Source: DASRSS01 sp963799045 (GTDB taxonomy: Bacteria; Actinomycetota; Actinomycetes; Mycobacteriales; Jatrophihabitantaceae). From it: a stretch of 64,000 nucleotides of DNA. Positions 8,293 to 17,452 of the stretch are shown piece after piece. The notes under the pieces were generated by a model. The model worked only from the letters and a program-made list of their open reading frames with translations, did no database searches and was not told where the DNA came from. Where the stretch lies: the NCBI GenBank assembly GCA_963799045.1, contig CAWCVN010000001.1, positions 124,001 through 188,000 on the forward strand, read 5' to 3'. The translations under genes were made by a program, and so were the position numbers. The first letter of the stretch is position 1, and every line of letters starts with the position of its first letter.

Positions 8293-11200
8293 GGTCGGCG
8301 GTCGGCGGGTCGGCCTACGCCTCACCCGCCTCCCGTTCGCGTCTCCGGCGCGAGCCGCCGAACTGCTGCGCGAGCCGCCGCTGGGCTGGTGGGACGGGCG
8401 GGCCAACGCTCCGCGCGACGCGGCCGCGGCCGCCGCGATCGAATCCCTGGCCCGGGTCGCCGACCCGGACGCCGCGCTCGAGGCGCTGGCGGGCATCGTG
8501 GCACAGCCTGCGGCCGGAGAACTTCCCGGGCAGCTGCTCGCCGACGAACCGCTGCGCGCGCGGCTGTTCGCCGTCCTGGGCGTCTCGACCGCACTGGGCG
8601 AGCACCTCGTCGCGTGCCCGGAGCATTGGCGCGCCCTCGCGGACGACCTCCCTGCCGACGGTATCGGTCAGCGCCTGGCGGCCGCCGTCGGCGCGGACAC
8701 CGCCGACCCGATGACCGGAACCGCGGGGACCCGGGCCGGCGTGTGTGGCTCGGAAGCCGTCGCGGGGCTGCGGGTCGCCTACCGACGCGAACTGCTCGCG
8801 ATCGCCGGGCGGGACCTGTGCGGTGAGCTGTCGGTGCGGCAGGCCACGGCACGCCTGGCCGATCTCGCCGGTCACACCCTGCAGGCGGCGCTGGCGGTCG
8901 CCGCCGCGGAGCTACCCGCCGAGAGCGAACCGTGCCGGCTGACGATCGTGGCGATGGGTAAGACCGGCGGCCGGGAGCTGAACTATCTCTCCGATGTCGA
9001 TGTCGTGTTCGTTGCCGAGGCGGGCGAGCGCGACGCCGACGGCGGTGCCGGAGGCCCGGCCGTCACGGACGAGGGCGGGCTGGCCACCGCGACCCGGCTG
9101 GCGGCGCGGACGATGCAGATCTGCCGCACGGTCGCCTGGCAGGTCGACGCGGCCCTGCGCCCGGAGGGCAAGGACGGCGCCCTGGTGCGCACGGTCGCCA
9201 GCCACGAGGTGTACTACCGGAGGTGGGCGAGCACCTGGGAGTTCCAGGCCCTGCTCAAGGCTCGCCCCGTCGCCGGCGACACCGAACTCGGCCGCCGCTA
9301 CCTCGCCGCCATCGTGCCGTTGGTGTGGAGCGCGGCGGAGCGTCCGGACTTCGTCGCGGACGTGCGCGCGATGCGCCGCCGCGTGCTGGCGCATGTGCCC
9401 GACGCGATCGCCGAGCGGGAGGTCAAGCTCGGTCCGGGCGGGCTGCGCGACGTGGAGTTCGCGGTGCAGCTGCTGCAGCTCGTGCACGGCCGCGGGGACG
9501 ACACCTTGCGCGTCCGGTCGACGCTGGACGCCCTGGCCGCGCTGCGCGACGGGGGGTACATCGGCCGGGAGGACGCCGGCCAGCTGATCGGCGCCTACAC
9601 CTTCCTGCGCGCGGTCGAACACCGGCTGCAGCTGCGCAAGCTGCACCGCACCCACCTCGTGCCCGACGAGCCCGAGCAGCGGGACTGGCTGGCCCGTGCC
9701 CTCGGCTACCGTGCCGGTGCCGGTGCCGGTGCGGTGCCGACGCCCGCGGCCAGTTCGAGGCCGAGTGGCGGCGTCACGCGCTCGAGGTCCGGCGCCTGCA
9801 CGAGAAGCTGTTCTACCGCCCTCTGCTCGAGGCGGTCGCTCGGGTGCCGTCGGAGGACCTGCGGCTGAGCCCGGGGGAGGCCGGGCGCCGCCTCGCCGCC
9901 CTCGGCTTCGGTGACCCCGCGGGGGCGCTGCGGCACATCGAGGCGCTGACGGCCGGCGTTTCCCGCCGGGCGGCGCTGCAGCGCGCGCTGCTTCCGGTGT
10001 TGCTGTCGGACTTTGCCGACGCCCCGGACCCGGACGGGGGCCTGCTGGCCTACCGCCGGGTCTCCGACGCGTTGGGCTCGACCGCGTGGTACCTGCGCTT
10101 GCTGCGTGATGAGGGGACGGTGGCCTCCAGGCTGGCGTACCTGTTGGGCACCAGCCGCTACGTTGCCCGGCTGCTGGAGCGCACGCCGGAGGCCTTGCAG
10201 CTGCTCGCGCACGACGACGACCTGCGTCCACGTGCGCGTGCCGACGTCTCGGCGGCAATGCGTGACTCGGCGGCACGCCAGGACGACGACGCCGCCGCCG
10301 TCGCCGTCGTGCGCGCTATCCGCCGCCAGGAGCTGCTGCGTACCGCGTTCGCCGACCTGCTCGGCATGCTCGACGTGACCGAGACGTGCGAGGCGATCAG
10401 CGCAACCGCCGACGCGACGCTGGACACCGCCCTGCAGGTCGCACTGCGCTCGGTGGCGCGCGACCAGCGGGTCGAACGGCTACCGATCCGTCTGGCCGTG
10501 TTCGCGATGGGGCGCCTGGGCGGTGGGGAAGCCGGGTACGGCTCGGACGCCGACGTGCTGTTCATCCACGACCGCGAGGCTTGCACCGGCTCGGCCGGCG
10601 AGGGCGAGACCGACGACGCCAGGACGGCCGTCGAGGTGGCGGGCAGGCTACGCGCCCTGCTCGCGTCACCGGCTTCCAGCGACCCACCGATGATCGTCGA
10701 CGCAGACCTGCGCCCCGAGGGACGCAACGGTCCGATGTCGCGCTCGTTGGCGTCTTACCGGCAGTACTACGAGCGCTGGTCGCAACCGTGGGAGGCGCAG
10801 GCGCTGCTGCGGGCCCGGTTCGTCGCCGGCGACGCCGAACTCGGCCGCCGCTTCACCGAGCTGATCGATCCGATCCGGTACCCGGCCGAGGGTCTCGCGG
10901 CAGCCGAGCTGATGGAGATCCGCCGGCTGAAGGGCCGGATCGACAGCGAGCGGCTGCCGCGGGGTGCCGATCCGCACACGCACACGAAGCTGGGGCGGGG
11001 TGGGCTCGCCGACATCGAGTGGACGGTTCAGCTGCTGCAGTTGCAGCACGCAGGCGCTGTCGTGGCGCTGCGCACCACCCGCACCCTGGCCGCGCTGGCC
11101 GCGGCCGCCGACGCCGGGCTGCTCACGGCAGAGCAGGCCGGGCTGCTCGAGGCGGCCTGGCGCTCGGCCACCCGGCTGCGCAATGCCGTGCGCCTCGTGC

Positions 11201-11363
11201 GCGACAAGGTCGAGGACCAGCTGCCGCACCAGGGCACGGCGCTCGTCGGGGTCGGGCGGGCGGTCGGCTACGAGGCCGGCTTCGACCCGGGACAGCTGCT
11301 CGACGACTACCGGCGGACGCCCGCCGGGCCCGGGCGGTCGTCGAGCAGATCTTCTACGGCTAA
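8285..11363 (+). CDS. glnE: Bifunctional glutamine synthetase adenylyltransferase/adenylyl-removing enzyme, with two frameshifts
   Basis: GlnE attaches and removes AMP on GlnA1 in response to nitrogen status. Two nucleotidyltransferase domains are present: an N-terminal one with GRELNYLSDVDVVFV (near 8970) and a C-terminal one with AMGRLGGGEAGYGSDADVLFIH (near 10505). The reading frame breaks twice. Near 9731 a GGTGCC repeat reads GGTGCGGTG where GGTGCCGGTG would keep frame, and near 11320 CGGACGCCCGCC needs one more base to reach the family-like end RARAVVEQIFYG at TAA 11361. Restoring two bases gives 1026 residues, the usual length. ATG 8285 was chosen; an upstream in-frame ATG at 8237 exists. 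Both sites are repeats or GC runs, so sequence error is more likely than gene loss. Confidence 0.88.
9710..9739 (+). repeat. Short GGTGCC repeat at the first glnE frameshift
   Basis: Four imperfect GTGCCG/GGTGCC units lie here. The last has lost a C relative to the pattern, which is exactly where the glnE frame changes. Confidence 0.6.
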
Positions 11364-11369
11364 CGCGGC

Positions 11370-12677
11370 TCAATTGATGACCAGGGCCAGCAGCACGCCG
11401 AGGACGAGCAGTGTCCAGCTCACGGCGAGCACGGTCACGGTGCCCCACAGCCGCGCGGCCGGGCTCGGCGCCCGGGTGGTCTCGCGGACCAGGACCGTGA
11501 GTGCCAGTGCCGCGCCGACGCCGCTGAGCAGGTCCGCGACCGTCAGGCCGTGGGTGCTGCTGTAGACGAACAGCACCGGGCCTTCCAGTGGCTGGTCGAC
11601 GGCGAACCATAGCGCGCTGAGCACCAGCAGCAACCAGGCCGCGCCCGCGGTACGCCGGCGCACGGTGCGAACCGCCGCCGCGGCCATGCCGATCAACAGG
11701 GCGAGGCCGACGGCTATCGCGATCAGCACGTCGGCGGCGCGGGACGGGTCAGCGGTCGGGCGCTGCAGTTTCCACGCCCGTGGCGCGGGTGGCTGCTCGC
11801 TCGGCACCGCGGGACGAGTCAGGGGTGCGTCGACCGCGGCGCCGGCCAGTTCGGCGAGCCCGAAGTCCGGCGCATCGAGCGGCGGGTCGTAGGCACCGTG
11901 GCCGGACATCAGCCGCTGGATCCCGAAGCCGAGTACGACCACGACCACCCCGCCCACGGCGTCGATGACGAAGTGGTTGGCCGTACCGATGATCACCAGC
12001 AGGGTGCCGACCGGGTAGATCAGCGCCAGGATGCGCACCCACGGCCGCCAGGCGCAGCAGAAGATCGTCAGCCCGCACCACAGTGCCCAGCCGATATGCA
12101 GGCTGGGCATCGCGGCGTACTGGTTCGAGTGGGAGGCGATCGACGGATCGGCGAGCGAGCCCCAGGTGTGGAACTTCGCCAGCGTGTCGATGTAGAGGTG
12201 GTTGGTCATCAGCCGTGGCGGGGCGAGCGGATACAGGTAGAAGCCCAGCAGCCCCAGCAGGGTGGTCGCGACCAGGGCGGTACGAGCGCCCCGGTACACG
12301 TGCGGACGGCGCCGGAACAGCCACACCATCACACCGATGGTGATCAGGAAGTGCAGGCTCGCGTAGTAGTAGTCCATGATCTGCGCGAGCCACTCGTTGC
12401 GGGCGACGAAGTGGTTGACCGACGCTTCGAAGTTCAGGTCGAGGATGTCCTGGAGGTGCTGCACGCTGCGCGCGTGGCGCAGCGCGATCTCCGCCTGCTC
12501 CGGCACCGCGTTGCGGCCCATCGTGTACAGCCAGTAGCCGATCGCGATGATCCCCAGCTCCTGCCACCACACCGGGCGCCGCCAGCGCAGCATCCGGTGC
12601 GGAAGGATGCCGGTGAAGCCCCGCGCGGCATCCGGTGCGGTGGCCGGAGCATCGGAGGAAGGCTTCACGGCGGCCAT
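11370..12677 (-). CDS. PAP2-superfamily (AUR1-like) integral membrane protein
   Basis: This ~435-residue multi-spanning protein belongs to the PAP2_3 group. The phosphatase/transferase motifs are MPSLHIGWALW (His of motif 2) and ANHFVIDAVGG (motif 3 His and Asp), within six or so membrane helices in the first 250 residues. A polar linker (about 260-310) precedes four more helices of unknown role. Members are phosphatidic acid phosphatases or phosphoinositol transferases, so a role in membrane lipid assembly is likely. It is the last gene after a PlsC-type acyltransferase and glycerate kinase on the same strand, which supports lipid work. ATG 12677 was chosen with GGAG just upstream. Confidence 0.78.
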   Translation of the reverse strand: MAAVKPSSDAPATAPDAARGFTGILPHRMLRWRRPVWWQELGIIAIGYWLYTMGRNAVPEQAEIALRHARSVQHLQDILDLNFEASVNHFVARNEWLAQIMDYYYASLHFLITIGVMVWLFRRRPHVYRGARTALVATTLLGLLGFYLYPLAPPRLMTNHLYIDTLAKFHTWGSLADPSIASHSNQYAAMPSLHIGWALWCGLTIFCCAWRPWVRILALIYPVGTLLVIIGTANHFVIDAVGGVVVVVLGFGIQRLMSGHGAYDPPLDAPDFGLAELAGAAVDAPLTRPAVPSEQPPAPRAWKLQRPTADPSRAADVLIAIAVGLALLIGMAAAAVRTVRRRTAGAAWLLLVLSALWFAVDQPLEGPVLFVYSSTHGLTVADLLSGVGAALALTVLVRETTRAPSPAARLWGTVTVLAVSWTLLVLGVLLALVIN

Positions 12678-12731
12678 TGCTCCATCATTCCATGGTCCAC
12701 ACACAGCCCGCGTGATCGGCACGGCCCGCGC

Positions 12732-13751
12732 TCAGGTGGGCATTGCCGATCGTCGCGCCAACAGCACGGCGCTCGCCGCGCGCACGCATCCGAACGGGTT
12801 CGCGAACGCGGCGCGCCGCCCGAACCGGGCGCTCAGGTCGATGCTGATCCCGACCAGCTCCGGGGCCGCGTCGGCCGCGATCCGTCCGGCGGTTACCCGG
12901 CAGGGCGTGCCGAGCCGGGCGCACAGCGTGATCAGCGAGCCGACCGCCTTGCCCGCGCTGCTGGTCGCGTCGACGCAGCCTTCGGCGGTGATCACGAGGT
13001 CGGCGGCGAGAATCCGCTCGGGCAGCCGGAGCTGCCCGGCGACCAGCTCGAAGCCGTGCTCGATGCGGGCGCCGAGGGCGGCGAGCCCGCCCGCCAGGCC
13101 GCCCGCCGCGCCGGCACCGGGCAGCGTGCTGACCTCGACCCGGTACTCGCGGTGGTAGGCCGCGGCCAGCTCCCGCAGCCGGTGCTCGAGCACGGCGACC
13201 TGGCCCGGGTCGGCCCCCTTCTGGGGCGCGAACACGCCGGCCGCCTCGACGAAGCCGGTGGTCACGTCCGCCGCAACGAGCACGCGATAGCCACGCGAGC
13301 CGTCCAGCGGGGCGTACTGGCGCAGCACGTCCACGGCACCGAGACCGCCGTCCGTGGTCGCGGACCCACCCGCGCCGACGATCACCTCCCGGGCGCCGGC
13401 GTCGAGCGCGGCCGCGACGAGCTCGCCGGTGCCGCGGGTCGTCGCGGCGACCGGGTCGTGACCGGCACCGGCGACGGCCAGGCCCGATGCGCGCGCCATC
13501 TCGATCACCGCGACGGGGCGGACCGCGCCGCCGAGGCGCCAGCCGGCCGTCACCGGCGATCCGTCCGGGCCGGTCACCTCGGAGTGCCGGTTCGCGCCGC
13601 CGAAGCAGTCGAGCAACCCCTCGCCGCCATCGGAGACCGGCCGCTGCTCGCAGACCCATCCGGCCGACTCGGCCGCGCCGGCGACCGCCTGCGCGACCAG
13701 TGCGGCCGAGGCCGTGCCGCGCATCTTGTCAGGGGCCGCCAGCACACGCAT
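12732..13751 (-). CDS. glxK: Glycerate 2-kinase, GlxK family
   Basis: This 339-residue enzyme phosphorylates D-glycerate with ATP. Family motifs are the N-terminal MRVLAAPDKMRGTASA, SDGGEGLLD, GTGELVAAALDAGAREVIVGAGGSATTDGG (about 105-140) and the C-terminal AEGCVDATSSAGKAVG. ATG 13751 matches the usual GlxK N-terminus; the open frame extends to 13937 but that part overlaps the upstream acyltransferase. The gene starts 4 bp after the acyltransferase stop codon, so the two are co-transcribed. Product 2-phosphoglycerate feeds glycolysis. Confidence 0.88.
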   Translation of the reverse strand: MRVLAAPDKMRGTASAALVAQAVAGAAESAGWVCEQRPVSDGGEGLLDCFGGANRHSEVTGPDGSPVTAGWRLGGAVRPVAVIEMARASGLAVAGAGHDPVAATTRGTGELVAAALDAGAREVIVGAGGSATTDGGLGAVDVLRQYAPLDGSRGYRVLVAADVTTGFVEAAGVFAPQKGADPGQVAVLEHRLRELAAAYHREYRVEVSTLPGAGAAGGLAGGLAALGARIEHGFELVAGQLRLPERILAADLVITAEGCVDATSSAGKAVGSLITLCARLGTPCRVTAGRIAADAAPELVGISIDLSARFGRRAAFANPFGCVRAASAVLLARRSAMPT

Positions 13752-13755
13752 CGCG

Positions 13756-14730
13756 TCAGTGTGCAGCACCCGGGCGCGACCACCCTGCCGGCGGTCGAGG
13801 TGCCGCTCGCTGAACGGCGCGCAGCCCGCCCGCCAGCGGTTGCGTGACGAGCCGGGCGGCGCCGTCCAGGACGGGGTGCGGGCGCTCGGCGGCGAGCCGG
13901 TCCATGCTGGCCTGCATCGCGCTCGTGACCTCGGCATAGCACGCCGCCACGGCCGCCGGGTCCTCCGCCGCCGCCGGGCCGAGATGGCGCCAGTCCAGCG
14001 CAGGCAGGAACTCGGCGGTGATTCGTGCCGGCAGCGGCGGTGGCGCCCAGACGAGGCTAGGGCCGAGCGGGCCGAGCATCACCGGCAGCACCTTGACCCG
14101 AAGCCGGTCCAGCCCCAGGGCCCGCGCGACCGGTTCGCCCCGCGCGAGCACGACCGTGCCGTGGTGAGCGCCGTGCGCGACGACCGGCACGACCGGCACG
14201 CCCGCCCGCAGCGCCAGCCGGACGAAGCCCCGTCGGCCGCCGAAGCTGATCCGATCGCGATCACGCCATGGCCGGCAGGCGTCGTGGTCGCCGCCGGGAA
14301 ACACGAGCACCGCCCCGCCCGACGCCAGCGCCTCGGCGGCCACCGACGGGTCGGCCGGCAACGCGCCGAGGCGGCGCAGGAGCGGGCCGTAGTACGGCAT
14401 GGCCAGCATCAGGTCGTAGACGAGGGGGAAGACCGGCGCGGTCGCGGCGCGCCAGGCGGCGACGGCCGCCGCGACGACACACGCGTCGGGCAGGTAGTAC
14501 GAGCAGGAGTGGTTGCCCACGACCAGCGCGGGCCCGTCCTGTGGCACTCGCTCGACGTGGCGCACCTCGGGCGAGAAGTAGCGTGTGGCCCGCTCGATCC
14601 ACGGCAGCCAGCGGCGCACCTGATCGGCGTCGCGCATCGCTTGCGCCTCGACGTGCGGGGCGGCCAGCCGGCGCTGCAGCGACGCGAGCGGCCCGCCGCG
14701 TGGGTCGGCATCCGGGGAAGGGATTGCCAC
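13756..14730 (-). CDS. 1-acyl-sn-glycerol-3-phosphate acyltransferase-like protein (PlsC family)
   Basis: This 324-residue protein has the acyltransferase motif NHSCSYYLPD (His about residue 73 with an H-x7-D spacing, as in the actinobacterial NHSGG..PD subgroup), the VFPGGDHDACRPWRDRDRISF block and GFVRLALRAGVPVVPVV. These are typical of a PlsC-like branch acting on lysolipids or other acyl acceptors at the membrane. The start is GTG 14730. It heads the operon with glycerate kinase and the PAP2 protein. Classical NHx4D is not present, so the exact acceptor is uncertain. Confidence 0.8.
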   Translation of the reverse strand: MAIPSPDADPRGGPLASLQRRLAAPHVEAQAMRDADQVRRWLPWIERATRYFSPEVRHVERVPQDGPALVVGNHSCSYYLPDACVVAAAVAAWRAATAPVFPLVYDLMLAMPYYGPLLRRLGALPADPSVAAEALASGGAVLVFPGGDHDACRPWRDRDRISFGGRRGFVRLALRAGVPVVPVVAHGAHHGTVVLARGEPVARALGLDRLRVKVLPVMLGPLGPSLVWAPPPLPARITAEFLPALDWRHLGPAAAEDPAAVAACYAEVTSAMQASMDRLAAERPHPVLDGAARLVTQPLAGGLRAVQRAAPRPPAGWSRPGAAH

Positions 14731-14813
14731 ACCTGTTTGTCCGCCTTCCCGCCCCGCTCCGTAAGGGCCGTTCGGCCCGAGCCGGGCACGCGACGGGCGC
14801 GCACGATGGGTGC

Positions 14814-15548
14814 GTGGCCGGTGACACCCATCCTGTGCCCGTCTCAGCTGCTCCGAGGCGCGGCCGCTGGTGGGTGCGGTTGCTGGTGATCTCCCTGGCG
14901 CTGGTCATCTCCGGGGCCGTGGGTGTCTGGCGGCTGACTCGGCCGCCGACCCCGGTGTCGGTTTCGGACGTGCTCGGCCGGTTCCGCTCGGCGGATCCGC
15001 CCGCGCCACGGCAACAAGACGGCCCGGCGACCGGCGTGTACGTCTACGCGACAACGGGCTGGGAGCGGGTGAGCGCCGGCAACATCACCCACCACTACCC
15101 CGCACGTACCACGTTGACGGTCGCCGGCTCCGCCTGCGGTCTGCGCCTGCGGTGGGACGCGCTGGCCGGCCGGTACGCGGAACTGCAGCTGTGCCGTACC
15201 GCGGGCGGGTGGGAGCTTCGGCACTACGTCGACGTGCACGCGTTCCTCAACGTCCAGGACGTGCACGACTACAGCTGCAGCGGGTTCCCCGTCGTCGTCT
15301 GCCGGACGGATTCGGGGGACGTGCTGACGTCGACCGTGACGGAGGTGGCGGCACGCCACGTGCGCATCACACAACAGGCGACCGGCAAGTCGGTCAGCAC
15401 CGGCGTGATCGAGGCGTGGCTGCTGCCCAACGGGCTTCCGCGGCGGGTCACGGTCGACGACCAGGGAGCGCAGACCGTCCTCGGCGCGAAGGTCACCTAC
15501 ACCGAGTCGGCCGAATTCACGCTGACCTCGACAACGCCGCTGCGCTGA
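14814..15548 (+). CDS. Membrane-anchored protein of unknown function
   Basis: I do not recognise this 244-residue protein. After a short basic segment (RRGRWWVR) it has one hydrophobic helix (about residues 22-40), then an exported domain of about 200 residues rich in beta-strand patterns. Three cysteines stand out: in AGSACGLRLRW, AELQLCRTAGG and a CSGFPVVVC pair that could form disulfides. The layout recalls cell-envelope proteins that bind or process a ligand outside the membrane. GTG 14814 was chosen because it precedes the TM segment closely; the longer open frame from 14268 is antisense to the acyltransferase gene. Confidence 0.65.
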   Translation: MAGDTHPVPVSAAPRRGRWWVRLLVISLALVISGAVGVWRLTRPPTPVSVSDVLGRFRSADPPAPRQQDGPATGVYVYATTGWERVSAGNITHHYPARTTLTVAGSACGLRLRWDALAGRYAELQLCRTAGGWELRHYVDVHAFLNVQDVHDYSCSGFPVVVCRTDSGDVLTSTVTEVAARHVRITQQATGKSVSTGVIEAWLLPNGLPRRVTVDDQGAQTVLGAKVTYTESAEFTLTSTTPLR

Positions 15549-15569
15549 GCCGTGGTGTGCGCAGCGGGC

Positions 15570-16040
15570 TCAGCGCGGGCGCCAGCGCTTCCAGGTCGCC
15601 ACGCCGGTTGCCCGTTGCTTGCCGTCGAAGACCAACTCGACCGCGCAGGTGATCTCCGCCTCGCTCGCCGAACTGAGCTCGGCCCGCAGCTCGACCGGTT
15701 CGTGCAACGGGGCCGGGCGCAGGAAGCGTACATCGAGGCCGGCGGTGACGTAGGACAACGCGGCGCCCGGGTGCGGCGTCCAGCCGCGCGCGGAGGCCTC
15801 GTTCATCACCGCCGCCGCGCTGTGGCAGTCGAGCACGGTTGAGATGATGCCGCCGTTGAGGAATCCCACGCCGTTGTCGTGTTCGGGCCACGGCCGGAAC
15901 GTCGCCACGACGACACCGTCCCGGACGTAGCTTTTCAGCTGGAGCCCCTTGGCGTTGCTCGGCCCGCAGCCGAAGCAGGCCATCTCGGGGAAGAGCCGGT
16001 CCTGGATACTCACATCGCCCACGTCGGTAGCGAACCACAC
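15570..16040 (-). CDS. PaaI-type hotdog-fold thioesterase
   Basis: This 156-residue protein fits the 4HBT/PaaI family of acyl-CoA thioesterases. It has CFGCGPSNAKGLQL near the N-terminus, NGGIISTVLDCHSAAAV (the hotdog helix with the conserved HGG-like turn read as NGG and an acidic Asp), and LDVRFLRPAPLHEPVELRAE on the central strands. The CFGCGP...GLQL opening is common in actinobacterial members. It lies 19 bp after tnaA on the same strand and could be its operon partner, but no link to aromatic amino acid breakdown is shown. GTG 16040 is the longest start; GTG 16025 is possible. Confidence 0.8.
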   Translation of the reverse strand: MWFATDVGDVSIQDRLFPEMACFGCGPSNAKGLQLKSYVRDGVVVATFRPWPEHDNGVGFLNGGIISTVLDCHSAAAVMNEASARGWTPHPGAALSYVTAGLDVRFLRPAPLHEPVELRAELSSASEAEITCAVELVFDGKQRATGVATWKRWRPR

Positions 16041-16059
16041 CGGGCCGGCACTGCTCCCG

Positions 16060-17442
16060 CTAGGTCGCAGGGGCGAACGCGGCGGTGAAGTGCCGCAGCG
16101 CCCTTGGCTCGGTAACGATCCGGTAGGGGGGCAGTTCGTCGGCGTGCACGGCCACGTGGCGGCAGACCTCGATCACGTAGTCGATGTGGCTTTGCGTATA
16201 CGTCCGCCGCGGGATCGCGAGCCGCACGAGGTCCATCGCCGCGGGCTGCTCGGTGCCGTCCGGTCGGCGCCCGAACATCACTGTGCCGATCTCGCAGGAG
16301 CGGATCCCACCGATCTCGTACAGCGCGACCGCGACGGCCTGGCCCGGGTACTGCAGCGGATCTAGGTGCGCGGCGAGCGCGCGGGCGTCGAGGTAGATCG
16401 CGTGGCCGCCGTAGGGGCGCAGCACCGGGATGCCACTGCCGTGCAGGGCGTCCCCGAGGTAGGCGGTCGAGCGGATCCGGTAGCGCAGGTAGTCGTGCTG
16501 GACCACTTCGCGCAGGCCCTGCGCGAGCGCTTCGAGGTCGCGACCGGCCAGCCCGCCGTAGGTCGGGAAGCCCTCGGTGAGGATGAGGGTGTTGCGGCAC
16601 TCCTGGGCCAGGTCGTCGTCGTCCATGGCCAGCCAGCCGCCGATGTTGCCCATCGGGTCCTTCTTGGCGCTCATGGTCATGCCGTCGGCGAGCGCGGCCA
16701 TGTCACGGACGATGTCGGCCACGGCACGCTCACCCTGGCCCGCCTCGCGCTCGCGGATGAACCACGCGTTCTCGGCGAACCGGCAGGCGTCGAGGAACAG
16801 CAGCTTGCCGTAGCGGTCGCAGATCTCGCGAACACCCCGCAGGTTGGCCAGCGACACCGGCTGCCCACCCCCGCTGTTGTTGGTGATCGTGACGAACACG
16901 CAGGGCACGTCGTCGGCTTGCTCGGCGAGCAGCGTCTCCAGGGCGGCCAGGTCCATGTTGCCCTTGAACGGGTGCAGCGACGCCGGGTCGTGCCCCTCGG
17001 CGATCACGAGGTCCACCGCCGTGGCACCGGTCGCCTCGACGTTGGCGCGAGTGGTGTCGAAGTGCGTGTTGTTCGGGACGACCTTGCCCGGCCCACCCAG
17101 CGCGGTGAACAGGATCTTCTCCGCGGCGCGGCCCTGGTGCACCGGGATGACGTGCGTGAACGGGAACAGCTCGCGCACCGCCTCGGCGAACAGGTAGTAG
17201 GACGGTGATCCGGCGTAGGACTCGTCCCCGTGCTGGATCGCCGCCCACTGGTCGCGGCTCATCGCTCCGGTGCCCGAGTCGGTCAGTAGGTCGATGAGCA
17301 CGTGTTCCGCGTGCAGCTGGAACAGGTTGTAGGACGCGCGCTGCAGGTGCTCGCGCCGCTCGGCGCGCGTCGTCATCCGCAGCGGCTCTACCGAGTGGAT
17401 CCGGAACGGTTCGATGATCGTGTGGAAGGTGGGCTCGGTCAT
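16060..17442 (-). CDS. tnaA: Tryptophanase (tryptophan indole-lyase)
   Basis: This 460-residue PLP enzyme cleaves L-tryptophan to indole, pyruvate and ammonia. The beta-eliminating lyase fold is complete: IDLLTDSGTGAM, VIPVHQGRAAEK, ITNNSGGGQPVSLANL, LDACRFAENAWFI and the PLP lysine in MSAKKDPMGNIGG (about residues 263-275). Tryptophanase rather than tyrosine phenol-lyase is indicated by MSAKKD instead of MSGKKD, EGFPTYGG instead of EGMPTYGG, and RALRHFTAAF near the end, with the tryptophanase His where tyrosine phenol-lyase has Phe. ATG 17442 lies 10 bp after the tpl stop codon, so tpl and tnaA should be one operon. Confidence 0.9.
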   Translation of the reverse strand: MTEPTFHTIIEPFRIHSVEPLRMTTRAERREHLQRASYNLFQLHAEHVLIDLLTDSGTGAMSRDQWAAIQHGDESYAGSPSYYLFAEAVRELFPFTHVIPVHQGRAAEKILFTALGGPGKVVPNNTHFDTTRANVEATGATAVDLVIAEGHDPASLHPFKGNMDLAALETLLAEQADDVPCVFVTITNNSGGGQPVSLANLRGVREICDRYGKLLFLDACRFAENAWFIREREAGQGERAVADIVRDMAALADGMTMSAKKDPMGNIGGWLAMDDDDLAQECRNTLILTEGFPTYGGLAGRDLEALAQGLREVVQHDYLRYRIRSTAYLGDALHGSGIPVLRPYGGHAIYLDARALAAHLDPLQYPGQAVAVALYEIGGIRSCEIGTVMFGRRPDGTEQPAAMDLVRLAIPRRTYTQSHIDYVIEVCRHVAVHADELPPYRIVTEPRALRHFTAAFAPAT

Positions 17443-17452
17443 CTGCGCGGGC

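Noticed and set aside
9705..9745. Programmed ribosomal frameshifting in glnE
   Set aside because: There is no slippery heptamer or downstream structure of note, a second unrelated break lies near 11320, and the site is a repeat prone to sequencing error.
14268..14813. Long N-terminal extension (182 codons) of the membrane-anchored protein
   Set aside because: It is antisense to the acyltransferase gene and arginine-rich as high-GC shadow frames are.
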